A stretch of DNA of 64,000 nt. It comes from Cohnella faecalis (lineage in GTDB: Bacteria; Bacillota; Bacilli; Paenibacillales; Paenibacillaceae). The notes below the pieces were generated by a model. That model had not been told where the DNA came from. It ran no database searches and was given only the letters and a program-made list of their open reading frames with translations. The stretch lies in assembly GCF_003570905.1 (NCBI RefSeq), contig NZ_QXJM01000040.1:62001-126000 (forward strand), in the 5' to 3' direction. The position numbers were made by a program, and so were the translations under genes. Of this stretch, positions 53,461 to 62,128 are shown piece after piece (position 1 is the stretch's first letter; the number at the start of each line of letters is the position of its first letter).

Positions 53461-55560
53461 CTACTTCGTACGGCTGCGCATCATGAGCAAGAACAAATAG
53501 GGGGCTCCCATTAGCGCCGCGACAAGGCCGGAAGGAATTTCCTTGGGCTCCAGAACGGTGCGTCCGAGCCAATCCGCCGTAGCCAGCAATACGCCGCCCA
53601 GCAAGGCTGATAGGAGCATGGAGCGGCGATGATTCGTACCTGCGAGCATGCGGGAAGCATGCGGCGCAAGAAGGCCGATGAAGCCGATCGAGCCTACGCA
53701 CGCGGCGGCAACGGAAGCAAGCAGCACGGCGATGAGGCCGGTCGCCAGCCGAGTACGGCGAACCGACAAGCCCAGCCCGGTAGAGCTCTCGTCGCTGAAC
53801 GACAGCAGGTCCACCCTGCGCCCCATCCACCACGCAATCGGCGCCAGGACCAACAAAAGCGGAAGCAGCAGCCATACTTCCGACCACGAACGTCCGTACG
53901 TGCTTCCCGCCAGCCAAGCCAGCGCAGGAGCAAGCGTAAGCTTCGCACGGATAACGAAGAGGTTGATGAAGGCGGAGCCGGCCGCCGACACCGCAATTCC
54001 GACGAGCACGAGAACCGTCGGGCTGAGCCCTCTTCTCCAGGCTGAGGCATAGACGACCGCGGCTGCCGCAACGCCTCCGATAACGGCGCCGACCGGAATC
54101 CACCCTGCCGCCGCGCCCGGCACGACGAGCATGAGCAGCATAGCGCCGAAGCCTGCGCCGCTCGTCACCCCGACGACTTGCGGATCCGCCAGCGGATTGC
54201 GCACCGAGCTCTGCAGCAGGGTTCCGCTAATCGCAAGAGCCATACCGGCCAAGCCTGCCGTCAGCAGTCTGGGCAATCTGAAGTCGAGCACGATCTGCTT
54301 CGCCATCTCGTCCCCGCCGCCTGTCAGCGCCTGCAGCACCTCCCACACCGTCAGGTCGAGAGCCCCGCTCATCAGATTGAATATCCATACGGCAACAAGC
54401 AATGCGGTTAGGAAAACGACCCACACCTTGTATGGAATAAAGCCGCTTCCGCCGCTTAGTCGAACAGCCGAGGCTCCCGCGCTCGCCGAATCGGCCCTGT
54501 GAGCGGTCCGAAGCGCCAGCCAAATGAGCCAGGGGGCTCCAATAATCGCCGTTATGGCTCCGGCCGGAAGCTCTCCGTACGAGGCGATGAATGCTCTCGC
54601 GATCGTATCCGCCCCGACGAGAATAACGGCGCCCCATACGGCGCTTATCGGAATAAGCCAGCCATGCCGGGTCAAACCGGTCAATCGCACGATGTGCGGC
54701 GCCATCAGGCCGATGAAGCCGATCGGACCGACGACGCTGACCGTGACGCACGCCAGCAATATGGCAACTCCCATCGCGAACGCACGGATGACGATAATTT
54801 TTTGTCCCAGAGAACGGGCCGTATCTTCCGAAAAAGCCAACAAATCCAAATGGCGTACAGACAGCAGAACCGCCGCAATCCCCCCGATTACCCACAGCCA
54901 GGTGAATTGAACGCCGTCCCAATCGTTCTGGACAAGCGAGCCGGAGCCCCAAAGGAATATCCCTTGCGTGCTTTGCTCGTTCAGCATTTGCAAGGCGCTC
55001 GTAATGGCGCCGCACACTAGCGTGACGATCATCCCCGACAAGGTGATGCGTACCGGGGTGCTCTTCCGGCCCCCGCCCATGACGTAGACGGCGGCTGCCG
55101 CCCCCGCCCCGCCTGCAACCGCAAACAACAAAGAGTATTGGTGAAGAATCGCAGGCCAAAAAATCGTTCCGACAACCACAACCAAGTAAGCGCCGGCGTT
55201 CACTCCCAATGTCGTCTCGGAAGCGAGCGGATTACGGGTTACGCTTTGCATAAGAGCGCCCGCGATAGCCAGAGCCGCCCCTGCCAGCAAGCCCATCACC
55301 GTGCGTGGCAGCCTCATCCCGCGAATAAGCTGATGCTCGGTAACGTCGGGCTGAGGCGATAGTAAAGCTTCGATCACGGAGCGGACCGATACGTGGGCCA
55401 GCCCTTGCGTTAAGCTGACGAAGACAATGACGGCAAGCGCGATCAGACCTGCGACAAGCATCCCTAACGGCCTCCGGCCCAATCCGTCAGGAAGGACGGG
55501 TTGGGCCGGACGAGAGCTTGACGGCGGCTGCGCGCCGAAAACTCGGCTGCGCGCGCTCAT
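53461..55560 (-). CDS. fused double iron-siderophore ABC permease (FhuB-type)
   Basis: 699 residues: two complete BtuC/FecCD-type permeases in one chain. Each half (about 30-350 and 380-697) has the family start (RLPRTVMGLLAGAALAIAGA and RLPRLLTAGLAGMALAISG), the NPLA motif, and the ATPase-contact loop (GPIGFIGLMAPHIVR and GSIGFIGLLAPHASR). E. coli FhuB has this layout; most Gram-positive systems use two separate proteins. The ATG overlaps the binding-protein stop by one base (TAATG). It is the last gene of the Fur-controlled operon starting at 57,493. Confidence 0.94.
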   Translation of the reverse strand: MSARSRVFGAQPPSSSRPAQPVLPDGLGRRPLGMLVAGLIALAVIVFVSLTQGLAHVSVRSVIEALLSPQPDVTEHQLIRGMRLPRTVMGLLAGAALAIAGALMQSVTRNPLASETTLGVNAGAYLVVVVGTIFWPAILHQYSLLFAVAGGAGAAAAVYVMGGGRKSTPVRITLSGMIVTLVCGAITSALQMLNEQSTQGIFLWGSGSLVQNDWDGVQFTWLWVIGGIAAVLLSVRHLDLLAFSEDTARSLGQKIIVIRAFAMGVAILLACVTVSVVGPIGFIGLMAPHIVRLTGLTRHGWLIPISAVWGAVILVGADTIARAFIASYGELPAGAITAIIGAPWLIWLALRTAHRADSASAGASAVRLSGGSGFIPYKVWVVFLTALLVAVWIFNLMSGALDLTVWEVLQALTGGGDEMAKQIVLDFRLPRLLTAGLAGMALAISGTLLQSSVRNPLADPQVVGVTSGAGFGAMLLMLVVPGAAAGWIPVGAVIGGVAAAAVVYASAWRRGLSPTVLVLVGIAVSAAGSAFINLFVIRAKLTLAPALAWLAGSTYGRSWSEVWLLLPLLLVLAPIAWWMGRRVDLLSFSDESSTGLGLSVRRTRLATGLIAVLLASVAAACVGSIGFIGLLAPHASRMLAGTNHRRSMLLSALLGGVLLATADWLGRTVLEPKEIPSGLVAALMGAPYLFLLMMRSRTK

Positions 55561-56597
55561 TATTTCGTGAGCAGATCTACGATTTTGCCCGCTATGATTT
55601 TAGCCGACAGCGGTCCGCCATACGGCCAAGTATCGCCGCCAAGCGCGTAGACGCGGTTTTCTTTGACGAAGCTTAAGTTTTTCCAGATGGCATTGTCCTT
55701 CAATTGATTCTCGATTACGTTATCGCTCTCTTGAATCATGTGGATGAAGTTTGCGTCCTGAACGGGAGGCAAAGCTTCGACATCCGTAGTTGAAAAGCCG
55801 TACACTTCGAATTTTGCAGGTTTGTACGCATTGGTTAGACCGATATGCTCCAAAATCTTGACGGCCAACGAGTTGTCTGTGGACAAGCGGAATTGCACCG
55901 CGTTCTGATTGCTGTACGCCAGCGCAAGCACGAACGGCTTGTCGGTTTTGCCTGCGGACTCTAGCTTCGCCTTGGAGTCGGCGTAGACTTTGTCCAGATC
56001 GGCCAGAACGGCTTCCGCTTCGGCTTTCTTGCCAAGAACGTCGGCGATGGTTTTGAAGGTGTCGACCATCTCTTGATACTGGTCTCCCTTGCCTTCTTCC
56101 GGATAAGAATTGAAAACGAGCGTCGGAGCGATCTTGCTGAGCAGCGGATAAGACTCTTGACCGCGGAAGTGCGCAAGAATGATCAGGTCCGGCTTCAACG
56201 AAGCGATTGTCTCCAGGTTCGGCTCCTGGCGGGTGCCTACATCGACTACGTCCGCTCCAAGCTGCGGCTCAATGTTCACGTATTGCTTGTAAGTAGCGAT
56301 ATCGGCGAAGCCGACCGGCTGAACGCCGAGGGCGAGCAAGTCTTCTCCGTATGTCCATTCCAGCACGACAACGCGTTTCGGAGTTCCTTTGATTTCCGTT
56401 TTGCCCATGGAATGTTCGAAGACGCGAACCTCATCGGCAGCCGGAGCCGCTTCCGGAGACGAGGATGCGGATGCCGTTGATGCCGGCTTTTCGGAGCCCT
56501 GCGCGGACGCGTCGGATCCCTCGTTTTTGCCGCAACCGACTATAACTAACAATAACGAAAAGATAAGGAGCACAGACGATAACTTAAAAAGACGCAC
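55560..56597 (-). CDS. iron-siderophore binding lipoprotein (FecB family)
   Basis: 345 residues. GTG start with GGAGG upstream; lipobox LVIVGC. After an acidic/Ser linker comes the TroA-like fold (KRVVVLEWTYGEDLLALGVQPVGFAD, ETIASLKPDLIILAHFRGQ, NRVYALGGDTWPYGGPLSAKI). It would capture ferric siderophores for the fused permease. It is distinct in sequence from the FeuA-like protein at 36,164. Confidence 0.94.
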   Translation of the reverse strand: MRLFKLSSVLLIFSLLLVIVGCGKNEGSDASAQGSEKPASTASASSSPEAAPAADEVRVFEHSMGKTEIKGTPKRVVVLEWTYGEDLLALGVQPVGFADIATYKQYVNIEPQLGADVVDVGTRQEPNLETIASLKPDLIILAHFRGQESYPLLSKIAPTLVFNSYPEEGKGDQYQEMVDTFKTIADVLGKKAEAEAVLADLDKVYADSKAKLESAGKTDKPFVLALAYSNQNAVQFRLSTDNSLAVKILEHIGLTNAYKPAKFEVYGFSTTDVEALPPVQDANFIHMIQESDNVIENQLKDNAIWKNLSFVKENRVYALGGDTWPYGGPLSAKIIAGKIVDLLTK

Positions 56598-56626
56598 TTA
56601 AAGAAGCCTCCAGTTGGTATTCTTTT

Positions 56627-57493
56627 TTAGATGGATACCGCGATTTTTTCGGGAACGGACTCGAATTCGGCAGAGGCACTCTCAAGGCCCGATTCTTCCT
56701 CTTCGGCCAAGCCATAGGGCAAGCAAAGCGGCGAGCCCGTGCGAGGATCCGGAATAACGTCGGCATCGATGTTGAATACCGCACGCAGCATCTCGCTGGT
56801 CATAACCTCTTCCGGCTTCCCTTCGTACAGGACAGTTCCTTGCTTCAGAGCGACGAGATGCTGCGCGTAACGGGCCGCATGGTTCAAATCGTGGACGACC
56901 ATAATGATCGTACGCTTTTGCTCGCGGTTCAGCTTCTCAAGAAGCGTCATGACCTCAATCTGATGTGCCATATCCAGGAAGGTCGTCGGTTCGTCCAGAA
57001 GAAGCACTTCCGTATCTTGCGCGACGGCCATTGCGATCCAAGCTCGTTGACGCTGACCGCCCGATAGTTGATCGACGGGACGATCGCCGAAGGCTTCCAT
57101 TCCTGTCGCCTGCAAGGCCCATTGGATCATTCGCGCGTCTTCGGCCCTTAGACTTCCGAAGCCCTTCTGATGCGGGTAACGACCGAACGAGACCAGCTCG
57201 CGAACCGTCAACCCTTCCGGGGAAATCGGGTTTTGGGGCAATATAGCAAGCTGCTTCGCCACTTCTTTCGTAGCTTGGCGATGAATCAGCTTTCCGTCCA
57301 AATATACGCCGCCCGACACGGGATTCAAAATTCTCGCCATCGACTTCAAAATCGTCGATTTCCCCGAGCCGTTCGATCCTACCAGTGCGGTAATCAGACC
57401 GTCTGGCACATGCAAATTCAGTTCTTGCACGATCGGTCGATTTCCGTATGCCAAAGACAGCTTTTGTGTGCTTAATCGAGACAACAGCCTCAC
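56627..57493 (-). CDS. iron-siderophore ABC transporter ATPase (FecE/FhuC type)
   Basis: About 288 residues. Walker [10 protein letters not shown], signature [17 protein letters not shown], Walker [17 protein letters not shown], and switch His in [17 protein letters not shown] at 57,493 (after GGAGAGG) is preferred, because the upstream ATG (57,538) would place a Fur box inside the gene. First gene of the ATPase-binding protein-permease operon. Confidence 0.93.
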   Translation of the reverse strand: MRLLSRLSTQKLSLAYGNRPIVQELNLHVPDGLITALVGSNGSGKSTILKSMARILNPVSGGVYLDGKLIHRQATKEVAKQLAILPQNPISPEGLTVRELVSFGRYPHQKGFGSLRAEDARMIQWALQATGMEAFGDRPVDQLSGGQRQRAWIAMAVAQDTEVLLLDEPTTFLDMAHQIEVMTLLEKLNREQKRTIIMVVHDLNHAARYAQHLVALKQGTVLYEGKPEEVMTSEMLRAVFNIDADVIPDPRTGSPLCLPYGLAEEEESGLESASAEFESVPEKIAVSI

Positions 57494-57506
57494 CTTGCCT
57501 CTCCAA

Positions 57507-57521
57507 TGAAAATCGTTCTCA
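57507..57521 (-). promoter_or_regulatory. Fur box 1 before the iron ABC operon
   Basis: TGAAAAT-C-GTTCTCA, 11 of 14 matches to the Fur box, 14 bases before the chosen GTG start. Confidence 0.7.
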
Positions 57522-57541
57522 TTCATTCCTGCTTTCATGAA

Positions 57542-57556
57542 TGATAATAGTTATCA
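57542..57556 (-). promoter_or_regulatory. Fur box 2 before the iron ABC operon
   Basis: TGATAAT-A-GTTATCA, 13 of 14 matches to the Fur box, 20 bases upstream of box 1. Two boxes suggest tight repression in iron-replete cells. Confidence 0.85.
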
Positions 57557-57586
57557 ATGGCATTGTCAACGGTAATATAGCTCGCC

Positions 57587-58674
57587 AGCGAAAATAACCG
57601 GCCATCCGAAAGGCCTGCAGCCGGTTAGTTATCCCGCTCGCACGCCCGCCAACTCAGTAGCCCAACCTCAGCCGGTTATTCACTCTATTCGCACGCACGC
57701 CAACTCAGCAGCCCATCCTCAGCCGGTTATTTCCCCCATTCGCACGTCCGCCAACCCAATAGCCCAACCTCAGCCGGTTATTTCCTCCATTCGCACGTCC
57801 GCCAACCTAATAGCCCAACCTCAGCCGGTTATTTCCCCCATTCGCACATCCGCCAACCTAATAGCCCAACCTCAGCCGGTTATTCCCTCTATTCGCACGT
57901 CCGCCAACCCAACAATAGCCCAACCTCAGCCGGTTATTTCCTCCATTCGCACGTCCGCCAACTCAGTAGCCCAACCTCAGCCGGCTATTTCTTCCATTCG
58001 CACGTCCGCCAACCCAACAGCCCAACCTCAGCCGGTTATTTCTTCCATTCGCACGTCCGCCAACCCAATAGCCCAACCTCAGCCGGCTATTTCCCCCATT
58101 CGCACGTCCGCCAACTCAGCAGCCCATCCTCAGCCGGTTATTTCCTCCATTCGCACGTCCGCCAACCTAATAACCCAACCTCAGCCGGCTATTTCTTCCA
58201 TTCGCACGTCCGCCAACCCAATAGCCCAACCTCAGCCGGTTATTTCCCCCATTCGCACGTCCGCCAACCCAATAGCCCAACCTCAGCCGGCTACTTCCTC
58301 CATTCGCACGTCCGCCAACTCAGTAGCCCAACCTCAGCCGGTTATTTCCTCCATTCGCACGCCCGCCAACTCAGTAGCCCAACCTCAGCCGGTTATTTCC
58401 CCCATTCGCACGTCCGCCAACCTAATAGCCCAACCTCAGCCGGTTATTTCCTCCATTCACACGTCCGCCAACTCAGTAGCCTTACCGAAGCCGGCTATTT
58501 CCCCCATTCGCACGTCCGCCAACCCAATAGCCCAACCTCAGCCGGTTATTTCTTCCATTCGTACGTCCGCCAACCCAATAGCCCAATCTCAGCCGGCTAT
58601 TTCCTCTATTCGCACGCCCGCCAACCCAATAGCCCAACCTCAGCGGGCTATTTCCCCCATTCGCACGTCCGCCA
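57587..58674. repeat. 51-bp tandem array 4, main part (about 21 units)
   Basis: About 21 units of 51 bp (some 54), each with CAGCCGGTTATTTC, CATTCGCACGTCCGCCAAC and AATAGCCCAACCT. It begins about 45 bases beyond the iron operon's Fur boxes and is interrupted at 58,674 by an IS256-family element. It continues for one unit after the element (60,091-60,140). Homologous to array 2 (see there). Confidence 0.95.
58667..58674. repeat. target-site duplication, left
   Basis: GTCCGCCA, repeated at 60,091-60,098 directly after the element. Eight bases is usual for the IS256 family. Confidence 0.85.
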
Positions 58675-60090
58675 GGTAGCGTCAAGAAGTTTGTGTAGTA
58701 GGTTTTTCCATCGGGATGATGGACATGATTTTAGGTTTTAGAGTTGGCGGAGAGCGCAGCTCAAGCGAAGGCGCGGGAGATTGGTTTTTGTGGCGCTACT
58801 CCTCGGATGTTATCTTGTCCGAATATCGTGCCTCAAACATCTCGGTTAACTTCTTCTTCACTTCAGGATCTGCAAACCCACGTATGGCGCGACTTTCGTT
58901 ACGTTCGTTGTAGTCGATTGCCTGCAAGTAAACGATCTTCTCTGCCGCATCCATGTTCGTTAAACTATTCATCGGCTTGAGTCTCTTGCGGATTTCCTTA
59001 TTCATCCGCTCGATTGGGTTGGAAGTGTAAATGGCTTCCTTGATGAGGCTGGGAAATTTGTAAAAGGTCAGCAACGTAGGCAGTTGCTCCTTCCAAAGTT
59101 CCATCTCTTTTGGATACAATTTGCCCCACTTTGCGTAAACCGTGTCGAAGGCTGCTAATGCAAGATCTTTGTCCTCAGCCGTGTAAACCGTTTTGATATC
59201 CTCGATAACTTCCGTTCGATGTTGCACCCGGATTTTTGGGAAAGTAGCACGGACTTTGTGCACCACACAATGCTGCACGTCGGCTTTCGGGTAAGTCTCG
59301 CGGAAGGCTGCTTCAAGCCCTGTCAGGCCGTCAAACACGCCGAGCAGCACGTCTGTCGCCCCGCGTTTATAAAGATCTTTGAGTACTTCCCGCCAGCCAT
59401 TTGAACTCTCTTGGCCGCCAATGTAGAAGCCAAGGATTTGCCGGTGACCATCTTCGTCGATCCCCATCGCAAAGTAAACGACTTCGCCACTTACGGTGCC
59501 GCGTTTGAGTTTGACGTAAAGACCGTCGAGATAAATAACCGAGTAACGTTTTTTTAGCGGGCGCTGCAGCCAGATTTGAATGTCCTCCAACACTGTCGCT
59601 GTAATATTACTGACGGTCGTAGGCGAATATTGGCTACCAAACATGCTTTCAATGAAACGGGCGACGTCTCGTGTGCCCATACCGCTTTTGTACATCTGAA
59701 TAACAGCTTCCTCTAGCCAACCATCTCGGCGCTGATACGGCTCGAATACGCTGGTTTGGAATTGGCCATTACGGTCACGTGGTACCTGGAGATCTTCAAT
59801 GTGACCATACTTCGTGTGGAGGGTGCGCGTGTAATAACCGTTCCGGCTATTACGCTGATGTTCTTCCTGCTCCTCCAACATGTGTTTGATTTCAGCTCGC
59901 ATGATCGTCTCAATGTTCTGTTTCACAAACTGTGTGACAAGATTTTCAAATAGATCGTTAAGCATGTTTTCGGGTATAGTAGTCATCGAGTAGGGCTCCT
60001 TCTTGGTGGCGTCGTAACCCCGAGAATACCCTACTTTTTTTTGTTTTGGTAAGACTCCAAAACATGGTACACAAACAATTTTACGTCATC
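58675..60090. mobile_element. IS256-family insertion sequence (1,416 bp, complete)
   Basis: Bounded by an 8-bp direct repeat and imperfect terminal inverted repeats. The left end GGTAGCGTCAAGAAGTTTGT and the reversed right end GATGACGTAAAATTGTTTGT agree at 19 of 28 positions by hand count over a slightly longer stretch, strongest in GTTTGTGTA. It has a single intact transposase gene. It inserted inside a unit of array 4, so the array existed first. Intact ends and gene suggest recent insertion and possible activity. Confidence 0.93.
58796..59986 (-). CDS. IS256-family transposase (mutator type)
   Basis: 396 residues, full length. DDE residues: Asp154 in VIYLDGLYVK, Asp219 in VFDGLTGLEAAF, Glu326 in NPIERMNKEIRKR. 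The family's QHCVVHKVR (Cys240, His243) lies between the second Asp and the Glu. The start MTTIPENMLNDLF is typical of the group. Confidence 0.95.
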   Translation of the reverse strand: MTTIPENMLNDLFENLVTQFVKQNIETIMRAEIKHMLEEQEEHQRNSRNGYYTRTLHTKYGHIEDLQVPRDRNGQFQTSVFEPYQRRDGWLEEAVIQMYKSGMGTRDVARFIESMFGSQYSPTTVSNITATVLEDIQIWLQRPLKKRYSVIYLDGLYVKLKRGTVSGEVVYFAMGIDEDGHRQILGFYIGGQESSNGWREVLKDLYKRGATDVLLGVFDGLTGLEAAFRETYPKADVQHCVVHKVRATFPKIRVQHRTEVIEDIKTVYTAEDKDLALAAFDTVYAKWGKLYPKEMELWKEQLPTLLTFYKFPSLIKEAIYTSNPIERMNKEIRKRLKPMNSLTNMDAAEKIVYLQAIDYNERNESRAIRGFADPEVKKKLTEMFEARYSDKITSEE

Positions 60091-60140
60091 GTCCGCCAAC
60101 CCAATAGCCCATCCTCAGCCGGTTATTTCCTCCGTCCCTG
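60091..60140. repeat. array 4, right remnant
   Basis: Starts with the second target duplication GTCCGCCA and continues with CAATAGCCCATCCTCAGCCG, in register with the units left of the element. Confidence 0.9.
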
Positions 60141-60183
60141 CGCTCTCCGAGCGAAGCAACCGCTCGCAGCCGAACAATCCCGC

Positions 60184-60230
60184 AAAAAAGAGCTGCCTCG
60201 GCCAACAGTTGCCGAAACAGCTCTTTTGCG
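60184..60230 (-). terminator. terminator of the zinc-ribbon gene
   Basis: AAAAAAGAGCTG...CGGC - loop - GCCG...CAGCTCTTTT, with a T run on the minus strand. Confidence 0.82.
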
Positions 60231-60248
60231 CTCACTATATCACGCTTA

Positions 60249-60607
60249 TTAGTCGAACAGATCTCCAAATACGTCGAGCACGCTCTTTTTCTTCTTATGC
60301 TTGGGTAATAGTTGCCATGGCTTCCTTGAGACCCATAGCCCTGCGGCTGCTGGGAAGGAGGATAGCTCTGCGATGGATAAGGCTCCGGCTGCTTAGGCGG
60401 CTGAGCCTGTTGCGGACGCCGATCATTGCGCGACTCATCGTAGTACCACTCATTATAGTCCTGTCGAACTTCGCGTACTCCCTGCATCAACTTCTCCAGC
60501 TCGCCTCGATCCAGCCATACTCCTTTGCAGGACGGGCAAATATCGATCAAGATGCCGTCTTTCTCCACTTCTCTCATACGAGTGCTTTCGCAAACGGGGC
60601 AATTCAC
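60249..60607 (-). CDS. zinc-ribbon (TFIIB-type) small protein (one frameshift)
   Basis: About 119 residues when one C is restored near 60,304. The start MNCPVCESTRMREVEKDGIL and the CPSCKGVWLDRGELEKL motif give two Cys pairs (C3/C6 and CPSC), the pattern of the zf-TFIIB domain. A Gln/Pro/Tyr-rich low-complexity stretch follows, then a short basic-acidic end (KKKKSVLDVFGDLFD). Without the correction the frame runs into array 4, which is not credible. Role unknown. Confidence 0.82.
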
Positions 60608-60734
60608 GGCTACTCCTCCTCTGAATCGTCGTTTTCATACTTCTAATACGAACTTGCCCCGAGATGGTTTCCATCAAACCTATCCGAAAGAACTTCTCCG
60701 CAAACAGCACGGGCAGCTCTCCTATTGAACGGAA

Positions 60735-60761
60735 AAAGCCGCCCTTCGCAAGGCGGCTTCA
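60735..60761 (-). terminator. terminator of the DUF975 gene
   Basis: AAGCCGCC - TTCGCAA loop - GGCGGCTT with a T5 run on the minus strand. Confidence 0.85.
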
Positions 60762-60771
60762 TCTTCTTATT

Positions 60772-61401
60772 TTAACTAACCGTAAATCCCGGCGGAGGCG
60801 GAGGAGGTACGGCCACACGATCTTTCAGATCGTCATAGAAGTGTGCCGCGGACGTCAAGACATACGGCGCAATCCAGAGATAGCCTATACCGAACGTCAG
60901 AGCTCCAAGGATCCACCATCCGATAAACGACAGATACAGAACGAACAACCGCCATTTATGACCGACCATCATCTGCTTGCTTCTATTGATAGCCTCCAGA
61001 GCATCCATGTTCGGATTATCCTGCATAATGTAGAATGCCTGGGAATATCGGAACGAAGCGATAATACCCGGAATGATGAACAACAGCGACCACAAAAAAG
61101 TAAATATGCCCACTAATAGATACAGCACGAAGGCGGGAACAAAACGGCCGAATCCCTCAAAAGCGTCGCCGACGGACGGCGAATTCAAGCGAGCCAGCTT
61201 CACGAAGAACATATTAAGCCCCAAGGCCAAAGGACCTGCCAACACAAATCCGACAATCCATCCAGCGAAGGGGATCAAATTAAATAACCCCAGAGCAAAG
61301 CTTGCTATGTAGAAAAGTACCAACGTTCCAATCGCCAATCCCCAATTCCCTCTCAAGCTCTGCCTTGCTCTTGCCCGAATTTCCGCACTAGTAGGTAGCA
61401 C
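60772..61401 (-). CDS. DUF975 family membrane protein
   Basis: 209 residues with about five to six helices. Typical of the DUF975 family: an N-terminal RARARQSLRGNWGLAIGTLVLFY segment and a late NRSKQMMVGHKWRLFVLYLSFIGW, ending in a proline-rich tail. GTG at 61,401 follows GGGAGG by ten bases; the codons before it overlap that site. Function unknown. Confidence 0.88.
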   Translation of the reverse strand: MLPTSAEIRARARQSLRGNWGLAIGTLVLFYIASFALGLFNLIPFAGWIVGFVLAGPLALGLNMFFVKLARLNSPSVGDAFEGFGRFVPAFVLYLLVGIFTFLWSLLFIIPGIIASFRYSQAFYIMQDNPNMDALEAINRSKQMMVGHKWRLFVLYLSFIGWWILGALTFGIGYLWIAPYVLTSAAHFYDDLKDRVAVPPPPPPGFTVS

Positions 61402-61646
61402 GAATTCGTTTCCTCCCAACAATATGGTTTTATTTCCGGAATCCGGAACTTCCAGAACTACTCGACAATATTTGACGATTCTCCTTCCTTTCTTCTCATT
61501 TTTCTCATTTCATTATTTCATTGTATTCACACAGGAGCGGCAAATTGCCTAACTCCCACTTAATTGTAATTTCTCTTCAATTTGTATAGTATTGTCGAAC
61601 CGTTCTGCGTATAATGGGTCGTAGAAACCATTTAGGAGGATCCGAA

Positions 61647-62054
61647 GTGGATCAATTTTCCAACGAATCGCAGCCTCATAACGATTCTCAGCCGATCAAC
61701 GAATCCCAGCAGTACGCCTTTTCACCACCGCCTAACCCTTACCAACCGCCAAAAACGAACGGAAAATCGATCGCCGGCATGGTTCTAGGCATTTGCTCGA
61801 TCGCAATCCCTTATATTGGCTTTATTATCGGCATCATTGCGATCATCTTCTCTTCGCTATCGCTCAAAGAGATCAAGCGGAACGGCGATCAAGGGCGCGG
61901 GATGGCCGTGGCCGGACTCGTATGCGGAATAATCGGAACGGCACTGTACGCAATCATTATCCTTGCCATTGTGCTGGTCATCGCTTTTAATCCCGACATA
62001 GGGAACAATTACGATTTCTCGAACAACAGCAACAATATTGAGCAATCTTTCTAA
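61647..62054 (+). CDS. DUF4190 family small membrane protein
   Basis: 135 residues from GTG 61,647, which follows AGGAGGATCC. A Ser/Gln/Pro-rich N-terminus precedes two close hydrophobic hairpins (IAGMVLGICSIAIPYIGFIIGIIAIIF and GMAVAGLVCGIIGTALYAIIILAIVLVI), the DUF4190 pattern. Function unknown. Transcribed away from the DUF975 gene. Confidence 0.85.
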   Translation: MDQFSNESQPHNDSQPINESQQYAFSPPPNPYQPPKTNGKSIAGMVLGICSIAIPYIGFIIGIIAIIFSSLSLKEIKRNGDQGRGMAVAGLVCGIIGTALYAIIILAIVLVIAFNPDIGNNYDFSNNSNNIEQSF

Positions 62055-62070
62055 AATCATATTCAACACG

Positions 62071-62105
62071 AAGACCCGGCTGCGCATTCTAATAGCCGGG
62101 TCTTT
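62071..62105 (+). terminator. terminator of the DUF4190 gene
   Basis: AAGACCCGGCT - loop - AGCCGGGTCTTT. Confidence 0.82.
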
Positions 62106-62128
62106 GTCTTATACGGAGCGTGATTCCA

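Noticed and set aside
6424..58674. CRISPR arrays
   Set aside because: Units are contiguous and almost identical over their whole length, with no alternating unique spacers and no cas genes nearby.
60086..60248. Extension of the zinc-ribbon gene into array 4
   Set aside because: Results from a frameshift near 60,304; the corrected frame ends at 60,249 just before a terminator.
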